Assembly (NCBI GenBank): GCA_041485845.1
Contig: JBGPKH010000005.1
Coordinates: forward strand, 1 to 39,831
DNA from: OMOG01 sp041485845
Lineage (GTDB): Bacteria > Acidobacteriota > Terriglobia > Bryobacterales > Bryobacteraceae
DNA: 39,831 nucleotides
Direction: 5' to 3'
The notes below the pieces were generated by a model. It ran no database searches. It was not told the DNA's origin and saw only the letters and a program-made list of their open reading frames with translations. Shown piece by piece: positions 32,450 through 39,831 of the stretch. Positions within the stretch are counted from its first letter, which is position 1, and every line of letters begins with the position of its first letter. Position numbers and translations under genes: made by a program.

Positions 32450-35047
32450 GTGATCGGCACGACGGTATCGCACTATCGGGTGATCCGCAAGATCGGCGGC
32501 GGCGGCATGGGCGAGGTCTTCGAAGCCGAAGACACCCGGCTGGGCCGTCGCCTGGCGCTGAAATTCCTGCCCGACAGTTTCTCAGGCGATCCGCTGGCGC
32601 TGGAGCGCTTCCAGCGCGAGGCGCGCGCCGCGTCCGCGCTGAGCCACCCCGGTATCTGCACCATCTTCGACGTCGGCGAATGGGAGGGCCGTCCCTTCCT
32701 GGCGCTCGAACTGCTCGAAGGGGCGACGCTCCAAAAGCGCATCGCGCGCCAGCCCGTGCCCTTCGACGATCTGCTGGACTGGGCCGTCCAGATCGGCAGC
32801 GCCCTCGCCGCGGCCCACGCCAAAGGCATCGTCCATCGCGATATCAAGCCCGCCAACATCTTTATCAGCACCGACGGCCAGCCCAAGATCCTGGACTTCG
32901 GACTCGCCAAGCAGGTGGGCCCCCGCCCTGCCGACCTGGCCGAAGCTCCCACGGTGGCGATGGAGGGCGAGCTCACCAGCCCCGGCTCGGCGGTGGGCAC
33001 CGCGAGCTACATGTCTCCGGAACAGGCGCGCGGCCAGGAGGTCGACGCCCGCACCGACCTGTTCTCGTTCGGCGTGGTCCTCTACGAGATGGCGACCGGG
33101 CGGCTGCCCTTCCCCGGCGACACCATCGCGGTGGTGTTCGACGGCATCCTGAACCGCGTCCCCGAATCGCCCGTGCGCCTGAATCCGGCCCTCCCGGCGG
33201 AGTTCGACACGCTCGTGCGGAAGGCCATCGAGAAGGACCGCGAGGTCCGCTATCAGTCGGCTTCCGACCTGGTGGCCGATCTGAAGCGCCTGCGGCGCGA
33301 CACGGGACGCACCTCCGCCACCCAGGCCGTCGCCGCCGCGAGTCCTGCCGGCCGCCTCCGTTGGATCTGGCCGGCGGCGTGCGCGGCGCTGATGGCGGCT
33401 GCGGCGATTGCCGGCTTCGCCTTCCTGCGCTCGCCGAAGAAGCCCGCTGCCGTCGGTCTCGAGTGGCGGCAGATCACCAGCTTTCCGGATGCCGCCACCG
33501 CCCCTGCACTCTCGCCCGACGGACGCATGCTCGCGTTCACCCGCGGCGATAATTGGTTTGTCGGCCGGAACGAAATCTACGTGAAGATGCTGCCGGACGG
33601 GCAACCGGTGCAGATCACCCGTGATGGGCGTCCCAAGATGTATCCGTCGTTCTCACCCGACGGGTCGCGCATCGCCTACACCGTCGGCGGATGGGACACC
33701 TGGGTCGTGCCGGTGCTCGCGGGCGGCGAACCGCGACTCATGTTGCCCAATGCCGAGGGCCTGAACTGGATCGACAGCCAGCGCGTCATGTTCTCGGAAA
33801 TCAAGAAGGGCAGGCATATGGCGGTTGGGGCCGCGGCCGAAAGCCGCGCGGAATACCGTAACGTCTACGCCCCGCCGAGCGAGAATGGCATGGCGCATTT
33901 TTCCGCTCTTTCGCCCGATCGCAAGCAGGTGCTGATCGTCGAGATGGAATCCGGCTGGGGCCCGTGCCGGCTGGTGCCATTCGACGGCGGCTCGCCGGGC
34001 CGCCAGGTGGGACCCATCCCCTCCCAATGCACCGCGGCCGCGTGGGCGCCCGACGGCAAGTGGATGTACTTCTCCGCCAAAGCCGGCCAGGGATCGCACA
34101 TCTGGCGGCAGGCGGTGGGCGGCGACAAACCCGAGCAGCTCACATTTGGTCCCACCGAAGAGCAGGGTGTGACGGTTTCGCCCGACGGGCGGTCGCTGTA
34201 CACATCCGCCGGAACGTCGATTCGTAGCGTGTGGGTCCACGACGCCAAGGGCGACCGCCAGGTGTCGGGCGAGGGCGACGCAGATGCGCCTGCCTTCACG
34301 GCGGAAGGAACCAAGCTGTACTACACGGTCGTCCTGCGCGGCAACCCAGGGGCCGAGTTGTGGGTTAGCGATCTGGAGACCGGCCGGAGCGAGATTGCAC
34401 TGCCTGGCGTGAAGGCGCCACACGGGTGGAGTTTGTCCCCCGATGGGAAGTCGGTGGCCTACCGCGATTCGGCTTTCGATCTGTGGATCGCCCCGCTCGA
34501 CCGGCGATCGCCTCCACGAAAGCTCTCCGCCAGGCAGTCGCGCGGTGTCCAGCTCGTCGCCTCAGGCGACGTTTTCTATTATGCGCAGGAAGGCAATGGA
34601 AGCCCACTCTACCGCTTGCAGCCGGACGGCACGGAGCGAAAAGCGCTGGACCTGCCGGGGGATCTTTTCCGGGGATTCTCGGTTTCACCGGATGGCCGCT
34701 GGGTCGCATGCACCCCGGAGGACCTGGCCGCCCAGGCGTATCCGCTCGCCGGCGGAAAACCGGTTGTGGTTTGTCCTTATTGCTTCGTAACGTGGGGGCC
34801 GGACGGCCGCTCGATGCTCCTTCACTTCGCCCCCTTCACGAATGAGGGAGACGTCAGCGTGGTGCTTCCTTACAAGGACGGCGCCCTTCCGGCGCTGCCC
34901 AGTGGGGGCGTCAGCGGGTTTGAGGACGCTGCCAGGCTGCCGGGCGCGCAGGTGATCCCGTCCTTTGATGCCGCGGTCGCCGGATCCTCGTACGCCTACG
35001 TGAAGGACACTCCGCAGGCGAATCTGTTCCGCATCACCTTGCCGTAG
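32450..35047 (+). CDS. Ser/Thr protein kinase with PD40/TolB-like beta-propeller
   Basis: The 865-residue protein has a PknB-type kinase at 9-275: the Gly loop IGGGGMGEVFEAED, ATP-binding K38, HRDIKPANIF with catalytic D131, and DFGLAK with D149. One membrane helix lies at about 304-326 (WIWPAACAALMAAAAIAGFAF). From 345 to the end is a WD40-like/TolB propeller: ALSPDGRMLAFTRG, SFSPDGSRIAYTVGG, and WAPDGKWMYFSAKAG. This layout, with kinase inside and propeller outside, is very common in Solibacter-type genomes. The ligand and targets are unknown. The start is the GTG at 32450; an in-frame ATG at 32426 would add MPIVYWLP and overlap the creatininase ATG. Confidence 0.93.
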   Translation: MIGTTVSHYRVIRKIGGGGMGEVFEAEDTRLGRRLALKFLPDSFSGDPLALERFQREARAASALSHPGICTIFDVGEWEGRPFLALELLEGATLQKRIARQPVPFDDLLDWAVQIGSALAAAHAKGIVHRDIKPANIFISTDGQPKILDFGLAKQVGPRPADLAEAPTVAMEGELTSPGSAVGTASYMSPEQARGQEVDARTDLFSFGVVLYEMATGRLPFPGDTIAVVFDGILNRVPESPVRLNPALPAEFDTLVRKAIEKDREVRYQSASDLVADLKRLRRDTGRTSATQAVAAASPAGRLRWIWPAACAALMAAAAIAGFAFLRSPKKPAAVGLEWRQITSFPDAATAPALSPDGRMLAFTRGDNWFVGRNEIYVKMLPDGQPVQITRDGRPKMYPSFSPDGSRIAYTVGGWDTWVVPVLAGGEPRLMLPNAEGLNWIDSQRVMFSEIKKGRHMAVGAAAESRAEYRNVYAPPSENGMAHFSALSPDRKQVLIVEMESGWGPCRLVPFDGGSPGRQVGPIPSQCTAAAWAPDGKWMYFSAKAGQGSHIWRQAVGGDKPEQLTFGPTEEQGVTVSPDGRSLYTSAGTSIRSVWVHDAKGDRQVSGEGDADAPAFTAEGTKLYYTVVLRGNPGAELWVSDLETGRSEIALPGVKAPHGWSLSPDGKSVAYRDSAFDLWIAPLDRRSPPRKLSARQSRGVQLVASGDVFYYAQEGNGSPLYRLQPDGTERKALDLPGDLFRGFSVSPDGRWVACTPEDLAAQAYPLAGGKPVVVCPYCFVTWGPDGRSMLLHFAPFTNEGDVSVVLPYKDGALPALPSGGVSGFEDAARLPGAQVIPSFDAAVAGSSYAYVKDTPQANLFRITLP

Positions 35048-35505
35048 GACGCGTTCCGCGGCCCGTCGTGTCCGCCACTGGGGTTACTGCGACGCGGGTG
35101 CTTGCAGTCGCGGCCGAGCCGCGACAGAGCCGCGACCGTAGGGAGTGCCCAATGGGCCTGCGGCCGGAACACCAAGAAAAAAGCCTGCGGCCGTGCCGGG
35201 GAAATTCCGACAACGTGTAAGCATCCCTGCGACGCTTCCCGGAAAAACTGGAGCCTACTCGAAGGGCACGATTGTCACATGAACCAAAATCTACAATTGA
35301 AGACGGTCGGCCACGAACGGCGCATCTGCGCCGGCGGCTGGAGCCGGTATACGGTGCCGCGCGCGTGGCCTGCGGATTCGAGTTCGCGTTCGACCGAGAG
35401 GACCGCCGCTCGCACGCCAACTGCCACACCCGGCGGCTCGAATTCGCAACTCGCCGCTGTACAAGCGGCGGCGCGAGGAGTGGATGGCCTGCGAGGCCTG
35501 CCCAA
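35048..35505. other. Non-coding convergent gap with short hairpin repeats
   Basis: I see no supported gene in these 458 bp. GTCGCGGC-CGA-GCCGCGAC at 35107-35125 is a perfect 8-bp stem, followed by a third copy of GCCGCGAC and an ACCGTAGGGAG tail, a pattern I associate with interspersed repeats in Solibacter-like genomes (from memory). Two copies of GCCTGCGGCCG follow, at about 35156-35200. Short open frames at 35272-35724 are not convincing. Confidence 0.5.
35107..35125. repeat. GC-rich hairpin GTCGCGGC/GCCGCGAC
   Basis: Perfect 8-bp arms with a 3-nt loop, 60 bp past the kinase stop. It may end transcription or be an interspersed repeat. Confidence 0.55.
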
Positions 35506-36858
35506 CTAGCCCTTCGAATCGAGGATGAACGTCGGCACGATTCCCGCCGCCGACGAGAAACCCGTCTTGCCGGTGGAGAGCCAACTCGAGCAGCCTTGCA
35601 CCTTGCCCAGGTAGGCGTGAGGATGCACGTCCACCTGCATTTCGCGGAACTCCAGTTGTCCAAAGCTCATCAAGGGGAACACCGAACGCACCGGCGCCAC
35701 GCGTTCCTGCACTACGTACGGTGAGCGCATGGCTTGCTTGAGAGCCCGTTCCCATTCGGCGCGGTCCATTTCCCAGCCGAAATAGGAATGCTGGTCGCTG
35801 TAGTCGTCGTTGGGCTTGAGCGTCAGCTTCTCGCGATTTTGCGAGATGAACTCGAGCAGATCGATGGTGCGGTCTTCATAGGCCGTCTTCGCCGCCGCCA
35901 CCAGGCGGGTCCACGGCACGTGTTCCCGGATAGCTTTCCGTTCCACCGCCGGGAATTTGGCGGTCAGGGTCTCATCCGTCAGTAGGCCGAACATGGCCTT
36001 CTTGTGGGCCAGTTCCGAACGGAAGCTGTTGACCACGCAAACCGCGCGGTCGCGATATGCCTGGACCAGCGGGTGCGACAAATCGAAGCGCAGCAGGAAC
36101 TCCTGCACACCCACGCGGCGGTACACCACATCGATCTCGAAGTTGCCTCGGCGCAATTTGCGGTTCCGGTATTCGAGTTGCTCAGGTGCGACAATCTCCA
36201 CCGAGTAGCCTTCCTCGCGGAAGAAATCGCGGAACAACTCGTATTCGCTCTGGCCGGAATGGTAAGCCTGCCGGAATTCCACGATCGCGATGTTGGGCCT
36301 CTTTGTGCCGCCGAACTGCTTGTAGGACTTCGACAAAGCCTGCAATAAATGTTTCCGGCTGCCGACTTTGGCCAACCCATACTTCTTGCGAAGTTCCTTG
36401 ACCGGGGGGGCATCGTAAAACAGTTCCGCAAGGGCATCGGCGTAACCCGCGCCGGTCGGCGAATCCGCGTTGTACTGCACGAAGTGCAGGCTGCCGTTGT
36501 TGAGGTGCGAATCCAGCCGCGCCGCGACTTCCAGCGCTTGATAGCCCGGGTCGATCGATGCCAACATCTTCTCCGCCGGCAGCAACTCTAATCGTGCCAG
36601 CAGGGCCGGACTACTGAGGACCATCTGCTCCATGCGATCGATCGCGCCGATCAGCGCCTCGCCGGTTCTCACCAGCGATTCGTACTGCCTCCGCGAAATA
36701 AAATTCGGCCGCAGAAACGGACAAACCAACCTTCCACCGGAGGAAAGTTTCGCCGTTTCCATGCGTTGATGGAGCGCGTCGGCCCACGAAAGATCACGAT
36801 AGGGGCCGTTTTCCAATAGCTTGTTATATCTAGCGGCTGCTTCGTCCAACTGGAACAT
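35506..36858 (-). CDS. Circularly permuted ATP-grasp-like protein, glutathionylspermidine-synthase type
   Basis: The 450-residue protein resembles a family of glutathionylspermidine-synthase-like, permuted ATP-grasp proteins. VQYNADSPTGAGYADALAEL (127-146) is the substrate-loop motif, followed by RPNIAIVEFR and a YRNRKLRRGNFEIDVVYRR strand pair. The ATP-binding lysine segment is LKPNDDY at 347-353, and VVQERV at 382-387 is the next core strand. In the relatives I recall, the lysine segment is followed by a Gly-rich G-G-K-G loop; here it reads SDQHS, without glycine, so ATP use may be altered. There is no operon partner. The reaction is unknown. Confidence 0.62.
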   Translation of the reverse strand: MFQLDEAAARYNKLLENGPYRDLSWADALHQRMETAKLSSGGRLVCPFLRPNFISRRQYESLVRTGEALIGAIDRMEQMVLSSPALLARLELLPAEKMLASIDPGYQALEVAARLDSHLNNGSLHFVQYNADSPTGAGYADALAELFYDAPPVKELRKKYGLAKVGSRKHLLQALSKSYKQFGGTKRPNIAIVEFRQAYHSGQSEYELFRDFFREEGYSVEIVAPEQLEYRNRKLRRGNFEIDVVYRRVGVQEFLLRFDLSHPLVQAYRDRAVCVVNSFRSELAHKKAMFGLLTDETLTAKFPAVERKAIREHVPWTRLVAAAKTAYEDRTIDLLEFISQNREKLTLKPNDDYSDQHSYFGWEMDRAEWERALKQAMRSPYVVQERVAPVRSVFPLMSFGQLEFREMQVDVHPHAYLGKVQGCSSWLSTGKTGFSSAAGIVPTFILDSKG

Positions 36859-37050
36859 TTCAGAGTTGAAAACCTATTCTAAAATCGAGTATCTCACAGA
36901 AGTACGCAAAACGATAGATTTGGCCCGGCTTTCTGACGAATAATTCGCTTATTTTCAACATGTTATAAGAATTTTAGCGTTATTTTCACGCCCGCCCAAA
37001 AACCCTCCGTTGTGGCCAATCGCGTGCTCATTGTCCATCGAGGGGGAAAT

Positions 37051-37662
37051 ATGTACCTGAGTTCCACCGCTAAGCGAGGACTAATCGTTGGAGGTGTCGC
37101 ACTAGCAGCCGTGGTTGCGGTCGTGGCCCTGACCCGTCAAAGCGCCCCGTCGCCTGCGGCTGAAGTTTCATACACCAACCCGGCGGCTTCCGGCAATCCG
37201 GAACCGGTGTTCAGAAACCCGGAACCAGCCGCCACGCGGGCGAATCCACCTGTCGTCTGCGCGTAGTCGCCATTCGAACCGGGCGTCCCCGGAACGGCCA
37301 TGGCGAGCCCCTCGCGCCGATGCCCGCCGCGCCGATCATAGGAGGCGCCGCCAACCGGCCCCGTGAATGCCGCTCCCGCACGGCGGCGCCGCACGGCCAC
37401 CCGCCGCGTATACTACAGCTACCGCCACCGCAGGGGCACGCCCTTCGGTCACTCGGTAGCGATTGTCGGCGGTAGCGCCGCCGGTGGAGCCCTAATCCTC
37501 GGATTGGCCGGCGGCGGATCATCAAGCGCAACAACGTCTTGACCAACGCCACGGGGAGCCCTAATCCTCGGATTGGCCGGCGGCGGCATGGGCGCGGGCA
37601 TCGGTGCGCTGGCCGGCGGCGCCGCCGGGTTGATCTACGATCGTGCTACCCACAAGAAGTAG
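37051..37662 (+). pseudogene. Disrupted glycine-zipper membrane protein gene
   Basis: The gene starts MYLSSTAKRGLIVGGVALAA with GGGGG 5 bases upstream, and runs to VVCA then a TAG at 37264. The bases after it continue the same frame as SPFEPGVPGTAMA, which suggests CAG became TAG. Frame changes at about 37310 and 37365 follow. The C-terminal glycine-zipper (VAIVGGSAAGGALILGLAGG, then GAGIGALAGGAAGLIYDRAT) is in the first frame again, interrupted by a TGA at 37534 inside a duplicated segment. It ends HKK-TAG at 37662. The first 71 codons could still give a small membrane peptide. Confidence 0.68.
37486..37586. repeat. Direct repeat inside the glycine-zipper pseudogene
   Basis: A 32-nt sequence beginning GGAGCCCTAATCCTCGGATT occurs at 37486-37517 and 37555-37586, exactly 69 nt (23 codons) apart. 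Both copies read GALILGLAGGG in the same frame. The 37 nt between carry a TGA, so the duplication or insertion broke the gene. Confidence 0.9.
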
Positions 37663-37679
37663 GACCCTCCCTACTTCTT
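37654..37679. terminator. Bidirectional hairpin between convergent genes
   Basis: AAGAAGTAGG-ACCCTC-CCTACTTCTT is a perfect 10-bp stem with a 6-nt loop. The stop codons of both convergent genes lie in it, and each arm encodes Lys-Lys-stop for the gene on its strand. Confidence 0.75.
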
Positions 37680-39707
37680 CCGCGTCTCTTGCGCCAGGCG
37701 CACCCGGGCTTCGTCCAGTTTCTTGTTCACCTTGGCAATCTCCTCGGGGTCGGACTCCGGCTGAGTCCCGCCCTGAAATGCCTTGAGGGAGGCTTGCCAC
37801 TGTGTAATTGCTTCCCTGGTCTTGCCCAGTTTGAAGTACACATCTCCCAGGTGATCGTGAACCGTGGGGTCCGTAGCCATTCGGTCGATGGCCCTCTGCA
37901 ATTCGTCTTGCGCCTCTTGCAGCTTGCCCTGGCGGAAATAGACCCACCCCAGGCTGTCCAGGTAGGCCCCATTGTTGGGGTCCAGATCGACCGCCTTCTT
38001 GATCAACTGGAAAGCCTCGTCTAATCGGACGCCCCGATCCGCCAGCATGTAGCCCAGATAATTCAACGCGCCGGCATTGTCCGGGTCGAGTTCCAGCACC
38101 TTGCGGAAGGCCCCCTCGGAGGCATCGTATTTCTTCATACGCTCGTACATCGCGCCGCGCATGAAATGGACGCCCGCCTTCTCTTCATTTGACGTGGAAA
38201 GGGCCTCGGCCTCGTCCAATGCTTTGCCCATCTCCGGGTAACGCTTGCCCTTCTCGTAAACCTGAGCCAGCGCCAGTTGCGTCTCGCGATCGCGCTCGCC
38301 TTTCGCCAGGCCGCGGATCTCGGCGGCGGCGGCATCGATCTTACCTTGGTCGGCCAGCACCGTGGCATGCTCCACCCGAACGATGCGCTCGTCGGGATAC
38401 TTTTTCAGGGCCGCATCGGCTTCGCGCAACGCGCTGGCCAGGTCTTTGGCCTGACGATACGTATCGATGGTCTGGACGGCCGCCTCTTTGGCCGCCTCGG
38501 CGTTCAGCGCGGCCATCTGCTTGAAGGCTTCGAGAGCCTGTGGATACTTCTCCGCGCTTCTGGACAGAATTCCGTATTCTTCGAGCAGCCCCGCCCTGCG
38601 GCGCGAGTCGGTGTCCGAGTAGTTCTTGCGCGCCGTGTCGTCCAGGATGGCTTTCAGGCCGGCCAGCGCGTCGTCGGTCTTGCCCTCGGCTTTGGATAGC
38701 TCCACGCCCTGCAACCGCACGTTCAAGTCTTCCCCATCCAGCGCTTTGGCCTTGTTGAAAGCCTCGCGAGCCTTCACAAAATCCCGTTTGGCGCGATAGA
38801 TCTGCGACATGCTCAAGTAGGCGGTCGAATCGCGGGGCTCCTCGGCGGCGATCTGCTCCCAGAGCTTCAGCGATTCATCGAGCTGGTCGGCGTACATCAG
38901 ATCCTGCGCCAGGCCGCGAGCGATCTTTCCGTTATCCGGCGCCAGTTCCATCGCCTTCTTGAGCACCTCGACGGCATTCTTGTAGTCGTGGAGCTGCTCA
39001 TACTGCTCGGCCAGCAAGGTCAGGGTCCGTTCGCTGGGATTCTTGCTGGTGGCCTGCTTCAGCTTTTCCGCGGCGCGTTTGCTGTCGCCCAACCCGGCGT
39101 ACAGAAACGCCAGTTGAGTGACCGCATCTTCGTTGTCGGGATCCGCCTGGAGCGCCGCGTTGAACGCCTTCTCGGCTTCCGGCGAATTGTTCGAAACCAT
39201 GTGCAGCCGTCCCAGCATCACCCAGCTCTCCGCATCCTTGGGAGCCTTCTCCGTCACCTTCTGATATTGCTCGATCGCCAGCTTCAGCTTGCTCTCGTCG
39301 ATCTTGCCGGACTGGCTGTCTCCCACCGCGCGTGTATAAATGCGGCCCAGCATGCGGCGGGCGTCCAGGTTGTCGGGATTCTGCTTCAGCATCTCCTCGG
39401 CCTGGCTCATCGCGTCGCGCAGCCGTCCGCTCTGAATGTACAGATCGGTCAGCTCTTCGAAGATGATCCCCGCGGAAGGGTCGAGCTTCAGCGCTTCCTG
39501 ATAGTAGCGGATGGCCTTGGAGACATAATCCTTGTTCCCCTGGCTCTCGGCCATTACGATGTACAGCCGGCCCATGGCAAAGTTGTAGTATGCGCCGGAC
39601 TTGTCGTCCGGAGCGTTGGTTGTTCCCGCCGGGGTCGGCGCATTCTGCGCAAACAGCATACAACCCAGGGAACCAACGAGTAGAAGCGCTTTGGCTAAGC
39701 GAATCAT
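37671..39707 (-). CDS. Large secreted tetratricopeptide-repeat protein
   Basis: The 678-residue protein has a signal peptide (MIRLAKALLLVGSLGCMLFAQ) and then TPR units almost to the end. Examples are KAIRYYQEALKLDPSAGIIF, LAIEQYQKVTEKAPKDAESW, AEKAFNAALQADPDNEDAV, and NYLGYMLADRGVRLDEAFQL near the C-terminus. The last units (GALNYLGYMLADRG, GAYLDSLGWVYFRQGKLQEA) match the 'TPR protein with LGYML/LGWVYF' type common in Acidobacteriota and Myxococcota. It probably works as an envelope scaffold. The ATG at 39707 is set by the signal peptide; TATAAA lies 5 bp before it, so a leaderless message is possible. Its partner is not known. Confidence 0.88.
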   Translation of the reverse strand: MIRLAKALLLVGSLGCMLFAQNAPTPAGTTNAPDDKSGAYYNFAMGRLYIVMAESQGNKDYVSKAIRYYQEALKLDPSAGIIFEELTDLYIQSGRLRDAMSQAEEMLKQNPDNLDARRMLGRIYTRAVGDSQSGKIDESKLKLAIEQYQKVTEKAPKDAESWVMLGRLHMVSNNSPEAEKAFNAALQADPDNEDAVTQLAFLYAGLGDSKRAAEKLKQATSKNPSERTLTLLAEQYEQLHDYKNAVEVLKKAMELAPDNGKIARGLAQDLMYADQLDESLKLWEQIAAEEPRDSTAYLSMSQIYRAKRDFVKAREAFNKAKALDGEDLNVRLQGVELSKAEGKTDDALAGLKAILDDTARKNYSDTDSRRRAGLLEEYGILSRSAEKYPQALEAFKQMAALNAEAAKEAAVQTIDTYRQAKDLASALREADAALKKYPDERIVRVEHATVLADQGKIDAAAAEIRGLAKGERDRETQLALAQVYEKGKRYPEMGKALDEAEALSTSNEEKAGVHFMRGAMYERMKKYDASEGAFRKVLELDPDNAGALNYLGYMLADRGVRLDEAFQLIKKAVDLDPNNGAYLDSLGWVYFRQGKLQEAQDELQRAIDRMATDPTVHDHLGDVYFKLGKTREAITQWQASLKAFQGGTQPESDPEEIAKVNKKLDEARVRLAQETRKK

Positions 39708-39831
39708 GGAGTTTATACTTTCTTTCGACCGCCCCGGTTCAAGAACCAGCGAGACCCCCAGGCCGGACCGGATATCACCTTTGTATTGTATAACGAGCGA
39801 ACAGGGCAAGTGTCCGGAACCCGACTCGACC
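39708..39831. other. Upstream region of the TPR gene, window edge
   Basis: No gene is seen. GGTTC-AA-GAACC at 39736-39747 is a small inverted repeat. On the minus strand ATACAAT at about 39766-39772 could be a minus-10. The region may also hold the promoter of a gene outside the window. Confidence 0.3.

Noticed and set aside
35272..35724. Plus-strand small genes in the gap after the kinase
   Set aside because: The frames are Arg-rich, lack ribosome sites, and partly run antisense to the ATP-grasp-like gene.
39736..39747. tRNA T-arm (GGTTCAAGAACC)
   Set aside because: It lacks the T-loop consensus and no acceptor stem, D-arm or anticodon arm can be drawn around it.

Overview
The window is GC-rich, densely coded bacterial chromosome. 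No rRNA, tRNA, phage or plasmid gene was seen. The best taxonomic guess is an Acidobacteriota member of the Solibacter/Bryobacter type. The reasons are an Oar-like TonB receptor tail, a Ser/Thr kinase fused to a PD40/TolB-like propeller, remnants of ASPIC/UnbV genes, secreted TPR proteins, a DUF4331 protein and several short interspersed hairpin repeats. This is inferred from gene families; there is no marker gene to confirm it.

Layout. 1-1014: end of a TonB-dependent receptor. 1351-3885 (minus): a Memo-AMMECR1 fusion coupled to its radical SAM partner. 4116-6934 (plus): a secreted DUF4331 protein and a TPR protein. 6979-9639 (minus): a 2-oxoacid dehydrogenase E1 alpha/beta pair with a small ceramidase-like gene that lacks the metal-site histidines. 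9705-12596: a Uma2 nuclease-like gene diverging from a small ORF and a membrane-anchored spermidine-synthase-like protein. 12652-21120: an envelope/glycosylation block with a GT-C + TPR + GT-C giant fusion, an acyltransferase 3, a GT39-like protein, a GT2-methyltransferase fusion and, inserted among them, a four-helix-bundle (S23/IVP-like) gene bracketed by inverted repeats.

21192-28458 (plus) is a fatty acid beta-oxidation block: a 2,4-dienoyl-CoA reductase-like SDR, then a TetR regulator overlapping a fused hydratase/3-hydroxyacyl-CoA dehydrogenase, a thiolase and an acyl-CoA dehydrogenase. A 16-bp inverted repeat lies across a candidate promoter in front of tetR and is the likely operator. 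A perfect 37-bp inverted repeat of an interspersed family separates the dehydrogenase and thiolase genes.

28500-37700 mixes intact genes (a DUF2786-like protein, a secreted EEP-family nuclease/phosphatase, a creatininase-like protein, a kinase-PD40 protein, a permuted ATP-grasp-like protein) with decayed ones: a frameshifted Xre/MbcA/ParS-type antitoxin, two UnbV tails, a TPR scrap and a glycine-zipper gene with stops and a duplicated segment. The window ends with a large secreted TPR protein (minus). The most interesting elements are the double GT-C fusion with a possible polyprenyl-phosphate-sugar glycosylation module, the repeat-bracketed four-helix gene, the interspersed inverted repeats, and the symmetric minus-10 motif shared by the creatininase and kinase genes.
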